A DNA stretch of 64,000 nt from Micromonospora yangpuensis (GCF_900091615.1 NZ_FMIA01000002.1:1798001-1862000); one strand, 5' to 3'. Shown: positions 36,049 to 46,408, counted from the stretch's first letter. The notes: generated by a model from the letters alone, not told the origin. Program-made: numbers and translations.

Positions 36049-38583
36049 TCACCCGGGGGTCCCGCCCACCCGCCGCAGCAGCAACTCCTGCAGGTGCCGC
36101 AGTGGCGTCTCCGGTGAGCCGGTACGCCGGCTCCAGCTCGCGTCGGCGGCCAACTCGAACGCCTCCACCTCCGGGCCCATCGCGCAGGTCAGCACGTGGT
36201 CCAGCTCGGCGCGGGCCACCGGGTCGCTCACCTGCACCAGCGCCTCCACCCGGCGGTCCAGGTTGCGGTGCATCAGGTCGGCCGAGCCCAACCAGAACTC
36301 GGCGTCACCGTTGTTGCCGAACCGGAAGATCCGGGAGTGCTCCAGGAACCGGCCGAGGATCGAGCGGACCCGGATGTTCTCCGACAGCCCCGGCACCCCC
36401 GGGCGCAGCGTGCACATGCCCCGGATCAGCAGGTCGACGTGCACCCCGGCCTGGGAGGCCCGGTAGAGCGCGTCCACGATCTCCTCGTCGACAAGCGAGT
36501 TCACCTTGAACTGCACAAGCCCCGGCATGCCGAGCCGGACGTGCCCGATCTCCCGCTCGATCCGCTCGACCAGCCCACGCCGGATGCCCTGCGGGGCCAC
36601 CAGCAACCGCCGGAACGCGGTCTGCCGGCTGTACCCGGTCAGCACGTTGAACAGGTCGGTCAGGTCCGCCCCGATCTCCGGGTCGGCGGTGAGCAGCCCG
36701 AAGTCCTCGTACAGTCGGGCGGTCTTGGGGTGGTAGTTGCCGGTGCCGATGTGGCAGTACCGGCGGATCTGGTTGCCCTCCTGGCGGACCACCAGCGCGG
36801 TCTTGCAGTGCGTCTTCAGCCCGACCAGGCCGTAGACCACGTGGCAGCCGGCCCGTTCCAGGGTGCGGGCCCAGCCGATGTTGGCCACCTCGTCGAAGCG
36901 CGCCTTCAGCTCCACCAGCACCACCACCTGCTTGCCGGCGGCGGCGGCGTCGACAAGCGCGTCGACGATCGGGGAGTCCCCGCTGGTGCGGTAGAGGGTC
37001 TGCTTGATGGCCAGCACGTTCGGGTCGGCGGCGGCCTGCTCGACGAAGCGCTGCACGCTGGTGGCGAAGGAGTGGTACGGGTGGTGCACCAGGATGTCGC
37101 CGTCGCGCAGGGTGGCGAAGACGCTGCGCGGCACCTCACCCTCGACGAGCCGGGGATGGGTGGCCGGCACGAACGGCGGGTCCTTCAGGTCGGGGCGGTC
37201 GGCCTCGCCGTAGACCTGCCAGAGCGCGGAGAGGTCCAGCAGACCCCGGACCCGCAGCACATCCTGCGCGTCCATGTCCAGCTCCCGGACCAGCAGCTCC
37301 AGCATGTGGTCGGAGATGGAGGCGGCCACCTCCAGGCGTACCGGTGGGCCGAAGCGGCGGCGGGCCAGTTCCCGCTCCAGGGCCTGCAGCAGATCCTCGT
37401 CGCGGTCCTCGTCCACCTCCACCTCGGCGTTGCGGGTCACCCGGAACAGGTGGCACTCCACCACCTGCATGCCGGAGAAGAGCTGACCGAGGTGGACCGA
37501 GATGACGTCCTCGACCGGCACGAACCGGACCCCGGGCCGGTCCCGGTCGACCCGGACGAACCGGGGTACGTTGTTCGGCACCTTGACCCGGGCGAACAGC
37601 TCCGAGCCGCCGTCGGGGTCGCGGACCGCCACCGCCAGGTTCAGCGACCGCCCCGAGATGTACGGGAAGGGGTGTGCCGGGTCGACGGCGAGTGGGGTGA
37701 GCACCGGGAAGATGTGCTCCCGGAACCAGGTCCGCAGCCGTTCCCGCTCGGCGTCGTCGAGGTCACCCCAGCGCAGCACCCGGATGTCCTCGGCGGCCAG
37801 CTTCGGCAGTACGTCGTCGACGAGGCAGCTGGCCTGCCGGGCCGCCAGGGCGGCGGTCTTCTCGGCGATCAGCTCCAGTTGGGTGCGCAACGGCAGCCGG
37901 TCGCCGCCACGCACCGGCAGGCCGGCGGAGAGGCGGCGCTTGAGGCCGGCGATGCGCACCATGAAGAACTCGTCCAGGTTGCTGGCGAAGATGGCCAGGA
38001 ACTTCGCCCGTTCCAGCAGGGGGGTGCGCTGGTCCTCGGCGAGCGCCAGCACCCGGGCGTTGAAGTCGAGCCAGGACAGCTCCCGGTTGAGGAACCGCTC
38101 CTCGGGCAGCCGCTGGCCGGTCGGCGCCGGACCGGTCGGCGGTGGCTGCTCGCCGTAGGGCCCCTCGTCCAGCACCTCGGCCAGGCCGGCCGAGGCGGCG
38201 GCGGCGTCCAGCCCGACCCGGGCCGGCCGGTCCCGGGTGGCCACCGGTCGCGCCGGATCCGCGGGTGCCGGATCTACGGGCGCCGGATCCGCCGGTGCCG
38301 GATCCGCGGGCGCGGATTCCGCGGCAGCCGGATCCGCCGGTGCCGGCGACGGGGACGGTGGGTCGGCGTCGCCGGAGGGCGACGGTGGGCCGGCGGCGGG
38401 TGACCGGGCCGGGTCCGCCGACGGCAAGGCGGGGCGGAACCGGCCGTCGGCCCCTCGGGTGCGCCTGCCGGCACGGGCGGGGGCGGACCCACCGGGACCG
38501 GCCGGGCCGGTGGGGTCCTCGGGGTCGGTGGGGGCTTCGGGGCGGCTCAGCGGCCGGGCGGGGTGCTCGCGAGGGGTGCTCAC
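36049..38583 (-). CDS. ppk: polyphosphate kinase 1
   Basis: 844 residues. The conserved core starts near 157 ([20 protein letters not shown]) and includes [25 protein letters not shown] [15 protein letters not shown] and the catalytic His611 in [20 protein letters not shown], which is phosphorylated when ATP gamma-phosphate is added to polyphosphate. The first 155 residues are an extra Pro/Ala/Asp-rich extension with PADPA repeats from 15-base DNA repeats; this is absent from most PPK1. Starts at GTG 38583 with a weak binding site. It heads ppk-CYTH/CHAD-mutT1. Confidence 0.96.
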   Translation of the reverse strand: MSTPREHPARPLSRPEAPTDPEDPTGPAGPGGSAPARAGRRTRGADGRFRPALPSADPARSPAAGPPSPSGDADPPSPSPAPADPAAAESAPADPAPADPAPVDPAPADPARPVATRDRPARVGLDAAAASAGLAEVLDEGPYGEQPPPTGPAPTGQRLPEERFLNRELSWLDFNARVLALAEDQRTPLLERAKFLAIFASNLDEFFMVRIAGLKRRLSAGLPVRGGDRLPLRTQLELIAEKTAALAARQASCLVDDVLPKLAAEDIRVLRWGDLDDAERERLRTWFREHIFPVLTPLAVDPAHPFPYISGRSLNLAVAVRDPDGGSELFARVKVPNNVPRFVRVDRDRPGVRFVPVEDVISVHLGQLFSGMQVVECHLFRVTRNAEVEVDEDRDEDLLQALERELARRRFGPPVRLEVAASISDHMLELLVRELDMDAQDVLRVRGLLDLSALWQVYGEADRPDLKDPPFVPATHPRLVEGEVPRSVFATLRDGDILVHHPYHSFATSVQRFVEQAAADPNVLAIKQTLYRTSGDSPIVDALVDAAAAGKQVVVLVELKARFDEVANIGWARTLERAGCHVVYGLVGLKTHCKTALVVRQEGNQIRRYCHIGTGNYHPKTARLYEDFGLLTADPEIGADLTDLFNVLTGYSRQTAFRRLLVAPQGIRRGLVERIEREIGHVRLGMPGLVQFKVNSLVDEEIVDALYRASQAGVHVDLLIRGMCTLRPGVPGLSENIRVRSILGRFLEHSRIFRFGNNGDAEFWLGSADLMHRNLDRRVEALVQVSDPVARAELDHVLTCAMGPEVEAFELAADASWSRRTGSPETPLRHLQELLLRRVGGTPG

Positions 38584-38632
38584 CTGCCCATAATCACCTG
38601 ATCCGGGTTAACGGAAAATGAACTCGGGCGGA

Positions 38633-39490
38633 TCACGCCATGGTCGGCAGGGTCACCCGGACCACCTCGCCGGTGGGGTCGGTCTCCACCCGCAGCCGCT
38701 GGCCCAGCCGCAGCAGCCGCAGGCCGGAGGCGTCGAAGGCGCGGGCCGGGAAGGGCAGCTCGGTGCCGTCGTCCAGCAGCAGCACACCGCTGCGCGTCGT
38801 CGCGTCGAAGGTGGCCACCGTGCCCTGCATGGCGTCACCGTACACGCCCCGGACGATCGCCGCCGTGCTCGCGCCGAGCCCCAGCGCCACCGCGGCGGCC
38901 AGGTCGGTCGGGGTGTCCACGTCGCGGCGCAGGGTCGGCCAGTCGCCGGTGAGCGGCACCGCGCCGCTGACCGCGTGCGCGGCGGCCGAACCGCCGCCGA
39001 AGCGGGGGTCCAGGGGCACCCCGGCCGGCGCGGTGAGCAGCACGGTGCCGTCGCCGGGGGCGTCGGCGACGAACCGGCGTACGCCCGGGGGGTCGTCGTG
39101 CGCGGCGGTCAGCGCCGCCGCCAGTTCGGCCGGGCGCAGCGCCGGCAGGTCCGCGGTGATCCCGGCCACCGGCCCGACGGCGGTGGCCGCACCGTGCCGC
39201 AGGGCCGCGTTGAGCCCGGCGTCCGGACTGTCCGGTACGACTCGCACCCGGGCCGGCCGCCGGCCACCGGCTGGGCCCTCCTGGCGGGCCAGGGCCGCCG
39301 TCACCCGGGCGTCGTCGGTCACCACCACCACCTCGGTCACCGCGACGCAGCCGGCCACCGCGCGTACCGTGTCGGTCGCCAGTGCCAACGCCAGGGTGGC
39401 GTGGGGTACGGCCGGCACGGCACCCCGCAGGCGGCTCTTGGCCACGGCGAGGCGCTTCACCGGCACCACCACGGTCCAGGTCTGAGGCAC
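38633..39490 (-). CDS. cofC: 2-phospho-L-lactate/phosphoenolpyruvate guanylyltransferase with cold-shock-like tail
   Basis: 285 residues from GTG 39490 (AGGA upstream). Residues 1-218 are CofC/FbiD: TWTVVVPVKRLAVAKSRLRG is the nucleotide loop, followed by VVVVTDD, PDSPDAGLNAALRHG, ITADLPALRP and FGGGSAAAH. It makes the GDP/GTP-activated three-carbon precursor of coenzyme F420. Residues 221-285 (MQGTVATFDATTRSGVLLLDDG...LRLLRLGQRLRVE) resemble a cold-shock OB-fold. An internal ATG at 38830 could also start this part as a separate 65-residue protein, but no stop separates them. Confidence 0.9.
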   Translation of the reverse strand: MPQTWTVVVPVKRLAVAKSRLRGAVPAVPHATLALALATDTVRAVAGCVAVTEVVVVTDDARVTAALARQEGPAGGRRPARVRVVPDSPDAGLNAALRHGAATAVGPVAGITADLPALRPAELAAALTAAHDDPPGVRRFVADAPGDGTVLLTAPAGVPLDPRFGGGSAAAHAVSGAVPLTGDWPTLRRDVDTPTDLAAAVALGLGASTAAIVRGVYGDAMQGTVATFDATTRSGVLLLDDGTELPFPARAFDASGLRLLRLGQRLRVETDPTGEVVRVTLPTMA

Positions 39491-39613
39491 GGTCCAATCC
39501 TGCCAGCCGGGCGGCGGTACCCTCACTGGCCGTACCGGGGGCGAGCAGGCATGATTTCCGCGGCGGGTGTCACCACCGGTAGCGGGCTTGGTGGCGGGTG
39601 ACGAGGAGGCAGG

Positions 39614-40345
39614 GTGGGGCGGCGGAGGCTGGGGTTCTGGCAATGGTTCGCCGTGGGGTTGGTCAAGCCGGTCATGACGGTCTGGACCCGCCGTACCTGG
39701 CGGGGCATGGAGCACCTCCGGCACGACGGCGGGGTGATCATCGTGCCGAACCACATCTCACACGCCGACCCGTTGGTCTCGGCGCACTTCATCTACGACG
39801 CCGGGCGGTGGCCCCGGTTCCTCGGCAAGGTCAGCGTCTTCCGGGTGCCGGTGATCGGCTGGCTGCTGCACCGGTGCCGACAGATCCCGGTGGAGCGGGG
39901 CACCGCCCACGCGGGCAGGTCGCTGGAGGCGCTGGTCGCCGCCCTCGACGAGGGGGGCGCGGTGGTGATCTACCCGGAGGGCACCACCACCCGGCATCCC
40001 GACCTGTGGCCGATGCGCGGCAAGACCGGTGCCGCCCGCCTGGCGTTGGCCACCGGGGCCCCGGTGGTCCCGATGGCGATGTGGGGCCCGCAGCGGCTCT
40101 TCGACCCGCGTACCAAGCGGTTCGACCCGCGTCCCCGGATCCCGGTCACCGTGTTGGCCGGCCCCCCGGTCGACCTGGGCCGGTGGCAGGGCGCCAGCCC
40201 CGACCACCGCACCCTGGAGGAGATGACCGACGAGATCATGCTGCGCCTGCGGGACCTGCTCGCCGAGATCCGGGGCGGCACCGCACCACCGCTGTTCCCA
40301 CGGCCGGCGGGTGGCCCCGCGGGCGAGCCGGGGGCGGCGGCGTGA
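39614..40345 (+). CDS. plsC: 1-acylglycerol-3-phosphate O-acyltransferase (PlsC family)
   Basis: 243 residues from GTG 39614 with GAGGAGG before it. It has NHISHADP (the HX4D catalytic motif), [12 protein letters not shown] and PVVPMAMWG, which place it in the lysophosphatidic acid acyltransferase family. A hydrophobic segment at 9-25 probably attaches it to the membrane. It overlaps gpsA by four bases (GTGA), which joins two steps of glycerophospholipid synthesis in one operon. Confidence 0.92.
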   Translation: MGRRRLGFWQWFAVGLVKPVMTVWTRRTWRGMEHLRHDGGVIIVPNHISHADPLVSAHFIYDAGRWPRFLGKVSVFRVPVIGWLLHRCRQIPVERGTAHAGRSLEALVAALDEGGAVVIYPEGTTTRHPDLWPMRGKTGAARLALATGAPVVPMAMWGPQRLFDPRTKRFDPRPRIPVTVLAGPPVDLGRWQGASPDHRTLEEMTDEIMLRLRDLLAEIRGGTAPPLFPRPAGGPAGEPGAAA

Positions 40346-41349
40346 GCGGGCACGTGGCGGTGCTGGGGGCGGGATCCTGGGGCACCGCCTTCGCCAAGAT
40401 CCTGGCCGACGCCGGTCGGGAGGTGACCATCTGGGCCCGCCGGCGACCGGTCGCCGAGACGATCCGGTTGCACCGGCACAACCCCGACTACCTGCCCGCC
40501 GTACGGCTGCCCGACCGGGTGACGGCGACCGGTGAGGCTGCCGAGGCGATCTCCGGTGCCGAGCTGGTGGTGCTGGCGGTGCCCTCGCAGACCCTGCGCG
40601 GCAACCTCGCCGAGTGGTCCTCGCACCTGCATCCGGACGCCACCCTGGTCTCCCTGATGAAGGGGATCGAGCTGGGCACCACCAAGCGGATGAGTGAGGT
40701 GATCGTGGAGACCACCGGGGTCCTGCCGCACCGGGTGGTGGTGGTCTCCGGCCCCAACGTCGCGCCGGAGATCGCCGCCGAGCAGCCGGCCGCCACCGTC
40801 GTCGCCGGCACCGACAGCGCCCGGGCGGCGCTGGTGCAGTCGTCGATCCGGACGGCGTACTTCCGCCCGTACACCAACGACGACGTGATCGGCTGCGAGC
40901 TGGGCGGCGCGGTGAAGAACGTGATCGCCCTGTCGTACGGCATCGCCGTGGCGATGGGCTTCGGGGACAACACCCGGGCGATGTTGATGACCCGGGGACT
41001 GGCCGAGACCGCCCGCCTCGGCGTGGCGCTGGGCGCCGACCCGATCACCTTCGCCGGCCTGGCCGGGATGGGGGACCTGGTCGCCAGCTGCTCGTCGCCG
41101 CTGGCCCGGAACCGGACCTTCGGCGAGCACCTCGGCCGGGGTGCCACCCTGGAGGAGGCCCGGGTGGCCACCCGGCAGACCGCCGAGGGGGTCAAGAGCG
41201 CCCTGGCGGTACGGGACCTGGCCCGGGCGCACGGCGTGGAGATGCCGATCACCGAGCAGGTCGAGCGGATCTGCCACGAGGGGCTGGACCCGCGGATCGC
41301 GGTCAAGCTGCTGATGAGCCGGACCGCCAAACCCGAGTCGTACGAGTGA
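40342..41349 (+). CDS. gpsA: glycerol-3-phosphate dehydrogenase (NAD(P)+)
   Basis: 335 residues from GTG 40342. [20 protein letters not shown] is the dinucleotide loop; GPNVAPEIA, the catalytic-lysine region [17 protein letters not shown], and [14 protein letters not shown] are diagnostic. It reduces dihydroxyacetone phosphate to supply the phospholipid backbone. The plsC stop overlaps its start, and a PLP-enzyme gene starts 6 bases after it. Confidence 0.96.
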   Translation: MSGHVAVLGAGSWGTAFAKILADAGREVTIWARRRPVAETIRLHRHNPDYLPAVRLPDRVTATGEAAEAISGAELVVLAVPSQTLRGNLAEWSSHLHPDATLVSLMKGIELGTTKRMSEVIVETTGVLPHRVVVVSGPNVAPEIAAEQPAATVVAGTDSARAALVQSSIRTAYFRPYTNDDVIGCELGGAVKNVIALSYGIAVAMGFGDNTRAMLMTRGLAETARLGVALGADPITFAGLAGMGDLVASCSSPLARNRTFGEHLGRGATLEEARVATRQTAEGVKSALAVRDLARAHGVEMPITEQVERICHEGLDPRIAVKLLMSRTAKPESYE

Positions 41350-41355
41350 GGCACC

Positions 41356-42504
41356 GTGACTGAGCAGGAGTTCCAGGACGGCACCCGGTGCGTACGCGCC
41401 GGCCTGCCCGAGCCGGCGCCGGGCGATCCGTTCCTGCCCGGTCCGGTCCTCGCCGCGCCGTACCACCTCGACCCGTGGCAGGGCCCGGCCGGCAGCCCCA
41501 ACGGGTACGGCCGGCCGGACAACCCGACCCGGCGGCTGCTGGAGGCGGCCATCGGTGAGCTGGAGGGCGGTGACTGCCGGGTCTTCGCCAGTGGTCAGGC
41601 GGCCATCACCGGGGTGCTGCTGGCCCTGCTGCGGCCCGGGGACACGGTCCTGCTCCCCGCCGACGGGTACTTCCCGGTCCGGGCGTTCGCCGCCGACACC
41701 CTGCAGACCCTCGGGGTACGGGTCCGGTACGCGCCGACCGCCGGGCCGTACCCGTCGTTCGAGGGGGTCCGGCTGGTGCTGCTGGAGTCGCCGGCGAACC
41801 CCGGCCTGGACGTGGCCGACGTGCCGGCGCTGGCCGAGCGGGCGCACGCCGCCGGTGCCCTGCTGGCGGTGGACAACACCACCGCGACCCCGCTCGGGCA
41901 GCGGCCGTTGGACCTCGGCGCGGATCTGGTGGTGGCCTCCGGCACCAAGGCCCTCACCGGCCACTCGGACCTGCTGCTGGGCTACGCGGCCAGCCGCCAG
42001 GAGCGGCTGCTCGACCCGGTCACCGCCTGGCGGACCACCAGCGGGGCCGTGCCGGGGGCCTTCGACGCCTGGCTGGCCCACCGGTCGCTGGCCACCCTGG
42101 ACCTGCGCCTGGCCCGGCAGTCGGCCAACGCCGAGGCCCTGGCGGGGGCCCTGGCCGACCGGGCCGACGTGGCCGGGCTGCGTTGGCCGGGGTTGCCCAC
42201 CGACCCGGCGTACCCGGTGGCCGCGCGGCTGTTGCACCGGATGCCGGGGGTGCTCTCGTTCGACCTCGGCGACGCCGACCGGGTGGCCCGGTTCATTGAG
42301 GCCGCGCGGTTGGTCGCGGCGGCCACCTCCTTCGGCGGCCTGCACACCACCGCCGACCGCCGGGCGCAGTGGGGCGACGACACGGCACCGGGCTTCGTCC
42401 GGCTCTCCTGCGGGGTCGAGGACACCGTCGACCTGGTGGCCGACGTGACGGCCGCCCTGGACCGGGTGGCCGACGTGACGGCCGCCCGGGACGCCACTTG
42501 TTGA
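41356..42504 (+). CDS. Cys/Met metabolism PLP-dependent enzyme (cystathionine lyase/synthase family)
   Basis: 382 residues. [54 protein letters not shown] and the PLP lysine in [13 protein letters not shown] identify the family; the exact reaction (gamma-lyase, gamma-synthase or beta-lyase) cannot be told. The last 20 residues carry a tandem duplication: [10 protein letters not shown] then [10 protein letters not shown], from a 21-base repeat with period 30. The TGA overlaps the TTG start of the next gene. Confidence 0.9.
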   Translation: MTEQEFQDGTRCVRAGLPEPAPGDPFLPGPVLAAPYHLDPWQGPAGSPNGYGRPDNPTRRLLEAAIGELEGGDCRVFASGQAAITGVLLALLRPGDTVLLPADGYFPVRAFAADTLQTLGVRVRYAPTAGPYPSFEGVRLVLLESPANPGLDVADVPALAERAHAAGALLAVDNTTATPLGQRPLDLGADLVVASGTKALTGHSDLLLGYAASRQERLLDPVTAWRTTSGAVPGAFDAWLAHRSLATLDLRLARQSANAEALAGALADRADVAGLRWPGLPTDPAYPVAARLLHRMPGVLSFDLGDADRVARFIEAARLVAAATSFGGLHTTADRRAQWGDDTAPGFVRLSCGVEDTVDLVADVTAALDRVADVTAARDATC

Positions 42505-43277
42505 GCGGGTCCCGCGCCGACCTGGTGCGCCGGCTGCGCGCCGCCGGCTGTGTCTACGCCGAGGACGAGGCCGACCTGCTGCTCGCCGCGGCCGACTCGC
42601 CGGCGGCGTTGGCCGTGCTGGCCGGGCGCCGGATCGCCGGGGAGCCGCTGGAACAGGTGCTCGGCTGGGCGGAGTTCGCCGGCCTGCGGGTGGCGGTGAC
42701 GGCGGGGGTCTTCGTGCCCCGGGCCCGTACCGCCCTGGTGGTCGAGGCGGCCGTGGCGGCGACCGGGCCGGCACCGGCGGTGGTGGACCTCTGTTGTGGC
42801 TCCGGCGCGGCCGCCCTGGTGCTGGCGCACCGGTTGACCCCCCGGTGGCTGGCCGCCGCCGACCTGGATCCGAACGCCGTGGAGTGTGCCCGACGCAACC
42901 TGGCGCACCTGGGCGTGCCGGTCTTCCAGGGTGACCTGTTCGGGCCGTTGCCGACGCGGTGGCGGGGCCGGTTGGACCTGGTGGTGGCCAACGCCCCGTA
43001 CGTGCCGACCGCGGCGGTGGCCACCATGCCCGCCGAGGCCCGCCTGCACGAGGCCCGGTTGGCGCTCGACGGTGGCCGGGACGGGCTGTCGGTGCTGCGC
43101 CGGGTCGCGGCGGAGTCGGCGCGGTGGCTGGCTCCCGGTGGCCACCTGGCGGTCGAGGTCGCCGCCGACCAGGCCGGCACGCTGGCCGCCGCGATGCGCG
43201 GGTACGGGCTGCGGCCTCGGGTGGTGCACGACGACGACCTGGACGCCACCGCGATCGTGGCCCGCCGCACCGACTGA
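42501..43277 (+). CDS. HemK/PrmC-like protein N5-glutamine methyltransferase paralogue
   Basis: 258 residues from TTG 42501, which overlaps the upstream TGA (TTGA); no other start fits. It has an N-terminal helical part, then a class I SAM fold with VVDLCCGSGAAALVLA and ADLDPNAVECARRN. The catalytic motif reads NAPYVP where true PrmC and HemK have NPPY. That change is shared, as far as I recall, by a group of actinomycete proteins labelled putative N5-glutamine methyltransferases. The substrate may therefore differ from release factors. Confidence 0.87.
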   Translation: MSGSRADLVRRLRAAGCVYAEDEADLLLAAADSPAALAVLAGRRIAGEPLEQVLGWAEFAGLRVAVTAGVFVPRARTALVVEAAVAATGPAPAVVDLCCGSGAAALVLAHRLTPRWLAAADLDPNAVECARRNLAHLGVPVFQGDLFGPLPTRWRGRLDLVVANAPYVPTAAVATMPAEARLHEARLALDGGRDGLSVLRRVAAESARWLAPGGHLAVEVAADQAGTLAAAMRGYGLRPRVVHDDDLDATAIVARRTD

Positions 43278-43343
43278 CCCGGCCGGGTGACCGCCGCCAG
43301 GTCCGGGGCGTCGTTGCCGCGACGGCCCCGGACCGGGCCACGC

Positions 43344-43550
43344 TCAGGGGCGGCTGGTGGGCACGGCGGTGGTGAAGGCGGTCCAGGTGGCCGGGGTGAA
43401 GTGCAGCTGCGGGCCACCCGGGTCCTTCGAGTCGCGCACCGCGACCACCCCGGGGATGCTCGCGAACTCCACACAGGCGCCCTCGTCGCCGCTGTGGCTG
43501 CTCTTGCGCCAACCGGCGCGGGCCAGCGCCGCGTTGATCGTCGGGGTCAT
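43344..43550 (-). CDS. DUF397 protein
   Basis: 68 residues. WRKSSHSGDEGACVEFA, then VAVRDSKDPGGPQLHFTPATWTAF are the DUF397 hallmarks. These small proteins are encoded beside XRE regulators in actinomycetes and influence development or antibiotic genes. Its ATG overlaps the TGA of the upstream regulator (ATGA). Confidence 0.95.
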   Translation of the reverse strand: MTPTINAALARAGWRKSSHSGDEGACVEFASIPGVVAVRDSKDPGGPQLHFTPATWTAFTTAVPTSRP

Positions 43551-44398
43551 GTCAGGTATCCCTTCAGGATCTTGCCGAGCTCGTCCCGGCTCTCTGCCGG
43601 ACTCAGCGCGACGGTCCGCAGATGTTCCATGATCTTGGTGCAGGTGCGCAGGTCACCGGGGCGGTCGAGGACCATCTGACCGGCGACGGTCTCCACCGAG
43701 GCGATGATCGGGTCCGCCGGGTCGGCGAACTCCAGGATGTGCAGGGAACCCCGGGTGCCCCGGTGGTAACCCGCCTTGAGTGGGATCACCTGCACGGTGA
43801 TGTTCGGTAGCTCGGCGAGCTTGATCAGGCGTTGGAGCTGCGCCTCCATCACCGTGGGTCCGCCGACCGGGCGCAGCAGGGCGCCCTCGTCGATGATGGC
43901 GTCCATGATCGGCGGGTCGGTGCCGGTGAGCCGCTCCTGCCGCTCCATCCGCAGGTGCACCCGGCGTTCGACGTCGTCGTCGCTGAGGGTGTGCGGGCCG
44001 CCGCGCATCACCGCGCGGACGTAGTCGGCGGTCTGCAACAGGCCCGGTACGACCGACGGTTCGAAGTTGGCGATCGCGGTCGCCTCGGCCTCCAGCGCGA
44101 TGAAGTCGATGGTGCGTTGGTCCAGCAGGTGGGAGTAGGACACCCACCAGCCGGGCTTGCGGGCGTCCTTGGCCAGTGCGACGGCGGCGCTGACCTCGTC
44201 GGCCGCCACCCCGTAGAGCGTGAGCAGCGCACGCACGGTCGCCGGGGTGACCAGGGTCTGGGCGTTCTCGTACCGGGACAGGGTGCTGCGGGTGCTGTTG
44301 ATCTCGTCCGCGGCGGCCTCCAGCGTCAGGCCGGCAGCTTCCCGGTGTTGCCGCAGGGCGATGCCCAGTCGCCGTGCTCGGGCGGTCTTCGGAGCCAT
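43547..44398 (-). CDS. XRE-family regulator with DUF5753 ligand domain
   Basis: 283 residues from ATG 44398. The HTH is at about 10-66 (LGIALRQHREAAGLTLEAAADEINSTRSTLSRYENAQ) and DUF5753 fills about 90-275 (FEPSVVPGLLQTADYVRAV, RQERL, GTRGSLHILEF), as in the WhiJ/AbaA-like regulators. It is translationally coupled to the DUF397 gene. Pairs of this type behave as antagonistic regulator modules; the target here could be the small genes transcribed divergently at 44625 and 44865. Confidence 0.94.
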   Translation of the reverse strand: MAPKTARARRLGIALRQHREAAGLTLEAAADEINSTRSTLSRYENAQTLVTPATVRALLTLYGVAADEVSAAVALAKDARKPGWWVSYSHLLDQRTIDFIALEAEATAIANFEPSVVPGLLQTADYVRAVMRGGPHTLSDDDVERRVHLRMERQERLTGTDPPIMDAIIDEGALLRPVGGPTVMEAQLQRLIKLAELPNITVQVIPLKAGYHRGTRGSLHILEFADPADPIIASVETVAGQMVLDRPGDLRTCTKIMEHLRTVALSPAESRDELGKILKGYLT

Positions 44399-44624
44399 GC
44401 ATCGATGGTCGCACACGGGTCCGGGAAAGTGTGCATGAGAGAATAGCGATGAGAGTTGCATTCATCCCTGTAGAGATGTCAACCTGTGGTGGCGTCCTCA
44501 CCGCCGGTTGTCGTGGCGACGGTGGTGGTGAGTGACCGGAGGGGATGGGGCGCGTGGCGATCGGGTTTTCTCCCCCGTACCCGATCGCCGCGTGCCGCCC
44601 GTAACGGCCACCGGAAGGAGTCCG

Positions 44625-44834
44625 ATGACGGCAGCCGGCTGTTGGCCCCGCGTCTCGCGGTGCCGCTGGTGCGCCCGCCCGGTGCTGCGCGACAACGGCG
44701 GCGCCTGGATCCACGCCGATCTCGCCTACCTCTGCCGCGACGCCGCAGGTGGTCTCAGCTACGTCTGCCGGGACTCCGGTGGGGGGATCGCGGCGACCAC
44801 CGCCGAGCCGGAGGGGATCCCTCATGGCTCCTGA
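44625..44834 (+). CDS. 69-residue Cys-rich hypothetical protein
   Basis: Starts at an ATG with GGAAGGAG at ideal distance. Cysteines occur as CRWC near residue 14 and single CRD motifs later (LCRD, VCRD), perhaps a zinc ribbon. It is divergent from the XRE gene and is followed 30 bases later by a second small ORF. Not recognised as a known family. Confidence 0.65.
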   Translation: MTAAGCWPRVSRCRWCARPVLRDNGGAWIHADLAYLCRDAAGGLSYVCRDSGGGIAATTAEPEGIPHGS

Positions 44835-44864
44835 TCGGAGGCGGTCGTCCGGAGGTGGGCGGCG

Positions 44865-45125
44865 ATGACCCGGTTCCTCGTGGTGCTCACCGACGTGCGT
44901 CCGTTGGACGGTGCCGTGCGCAACGAGCGGCTCGCCCCGGAACGCCGCCGCCAGGTGGTGGGGGCCAGCAACCGGGAGGCGGCCGACCGGATCGCCGGGG
45001 CCTTCATGGCCCTGGGCATGGTGCGGGCCGGCAGGCAGCGGGTCAAGGTGCTCGCCGTCGGTCGGCGCTTCGCCGGTGAGGTCACCCGGGTGCTGCGGGA
45101 GGCGCCGGCCGGCCGGGCCGGCTGA
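44865..45125 (+). CDS. 86-residue hypothetical protein
   Basis: ATG with GGAGGT eight bases before. Sequence is TRFLVVLTDVRPLDGAVRNE followed by a basic helical part; no motif recognised. Predicted soluble. Lies with the Cys-rich small gene next to the XRE/DUF397 pair, which suggests one small module. Confidence 0.65.
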   Translation: MTRFLVVLTDVRPLDGAVRNERLAPERRRQVVGASNREAADRIAGAFMALGMVRAGRQRVKVLAVGRRFAGEVTRVLREAPAGRAG

Positions 45126-45301
45126 CCACGACCACCATGCGGTGATTACGCTCGGTATAGGCACCGTTGACCGATTGCTCAGTCGTGCCGCGTGTCCCCG
45201 GGTATCGGCATCGGCCGTTCACCACGCACAGTAAGGTCAACCGGGTGAGCGCCGTCGGCGTCACAGCGAGTTTCGCAGTCGGGACCGAAGAGGTGACCCC
45301 A

Positions 45302-46408
45302 GTGACCACCCCAGGCAAGACCCGCGTGGCGATCGTCTTCGGCGGCCGTAGCCCGGAGCACGGCATTTCCTGCGTCAGCGCCGGCAGTGTGCTCGCCGCC
45401 CTGGACCCGGACGAGTTCGACGTGGTGCCGGTCGGCATCACCCGGGCCGGGCAGTGGGTGCTGACCGACGGCGACGCCGCCGCGCTGGCGATCCGGGCCC
45501 GTCAGCTGCCGGAGATCACCGCCGCCTCCGGCGCCGACCTGGTGCTGCGCGCCGACCCCACCGGCAACGGGCTGCTGGTCTTCGAGCCGGACCAGGGCCC
45601 CCGCGCCCTGGCCGACGTGGACGTGGTCTTCCCCGTGCTGCACGGCGCGTACGGCGAGGACGGCACGATCCAGGGCATGCTGGAGATGGCCGGCATCCCG
45701 TACGTGGGGGCGAACGTCTTCGCCTCCGCCGCCGCCATGGACAAGGAGTTCACCAAGAAGCTCTGCGCGGTCGAGGGCATCCCGGTCGGGCCGTACGTGG
45801 TGCTGCGCAACGGGATGGAGATCACCGAGGAGGACAAGCAACGCCTCGGGCTGCCGGTCTTCGTCAAGCCGTCCCGGGCCGGTTCCTCCTTCGGCATCAG
45901 CAAGGTCGACGACTGGGCGAAGCTGGACGAGGCCGTGGCCGCCGCCCGGCAGATCGACCCGAAGGTGCTAGTCGAGGCGGCCATCGTCGGCCGGGAGATC
46001 GAGTGCGGGGTGCTGGAGGGTGAGGCCGGCGGCGCCCCCGAGGCGTCGGTCCTGGCCGAGGTGCGGGTCGTCGGCGGGCACGACTTCTACGACTTCGAGG
46101 CCAAGTACATCGACGCCGACGAGGCCTGCGAGTACGACATCCCGGCCGGCCTGCCCGACCCGGTCACCCGCCGGGTACGGGAGTACGCCACCCGGGCCTT
46201 CACCGCGCTGGACTGCGCCGGCCTGGCCCGCGCCGACTTCTTCGTCACCCCGGACGGCGACATCTACCTCAACGAGGTCAACACGATGCCCGGGTTCACC
46301 CCGTCGTCGATGTTCCCGCGGATGTGGGCGGCCTCCGGTCTGGAGTACCCGAAGCTGGTCGACCGGCTGATCCGGACCGCCCTGCGGCGCGGCACCGGCC
46401 TGCACTGA
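45302..46408 (+). CDS. ddl: D-alanine-D-alanine ligase
   Basis: 368 residues from GTG 45302, which has GAGGTG about seven bases before; GTG 45293 or 45245 are alternatives. ATP-grasp enzyme that makes D-Ala-D-Ala for peptidoglycan. Visible are [49 protein letters not shown], and [17 protein letters not shown]. In mycobacteria it also sits next to gpsA and DUF3515. Confidence 0.95.
   Translation: MTTPGKTRVAIVFGGRSPEHGISCVSAGSVLAALDPDEFDVVPVGITRAGQWVLTDGDAAALAIRARQLPEITAASGADLVLRADPTGNGLLVFEPDQGPRALADVDVVFPVLHGAYGEDGTIQGMLEMAGIPYVGANVFASAAAMDKEFTKKLCAVEGIPVGPYVVLRNGMEITEEDKQRLGLPVFVKPSRAGSSFGISKVDDWAKLDEAVAAARQIDPKVLVEAAIVGREIECGVLEGEAGGAPEASVLAEVRVVGGHDFYDFEAKYIDADEACEYDIPAGLPDPVTRRVREYATRAFTALDCAGLARADFFVTPDGDIYLNEVNTMPGFTPSSMFPRMWAASGLEYPKLVDRLIRTALRRGTGLH

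Noticed and set aside
39970..43512. 1180-codon minus-strand open frame across plsC, gpsA, the PLP enzyme and the methyltransferase
   Set aside because: It opposes four genes with clear family motifs and its translation is repetitive Pro/Arg/Gly; stops are rare in this GC-rich frame.
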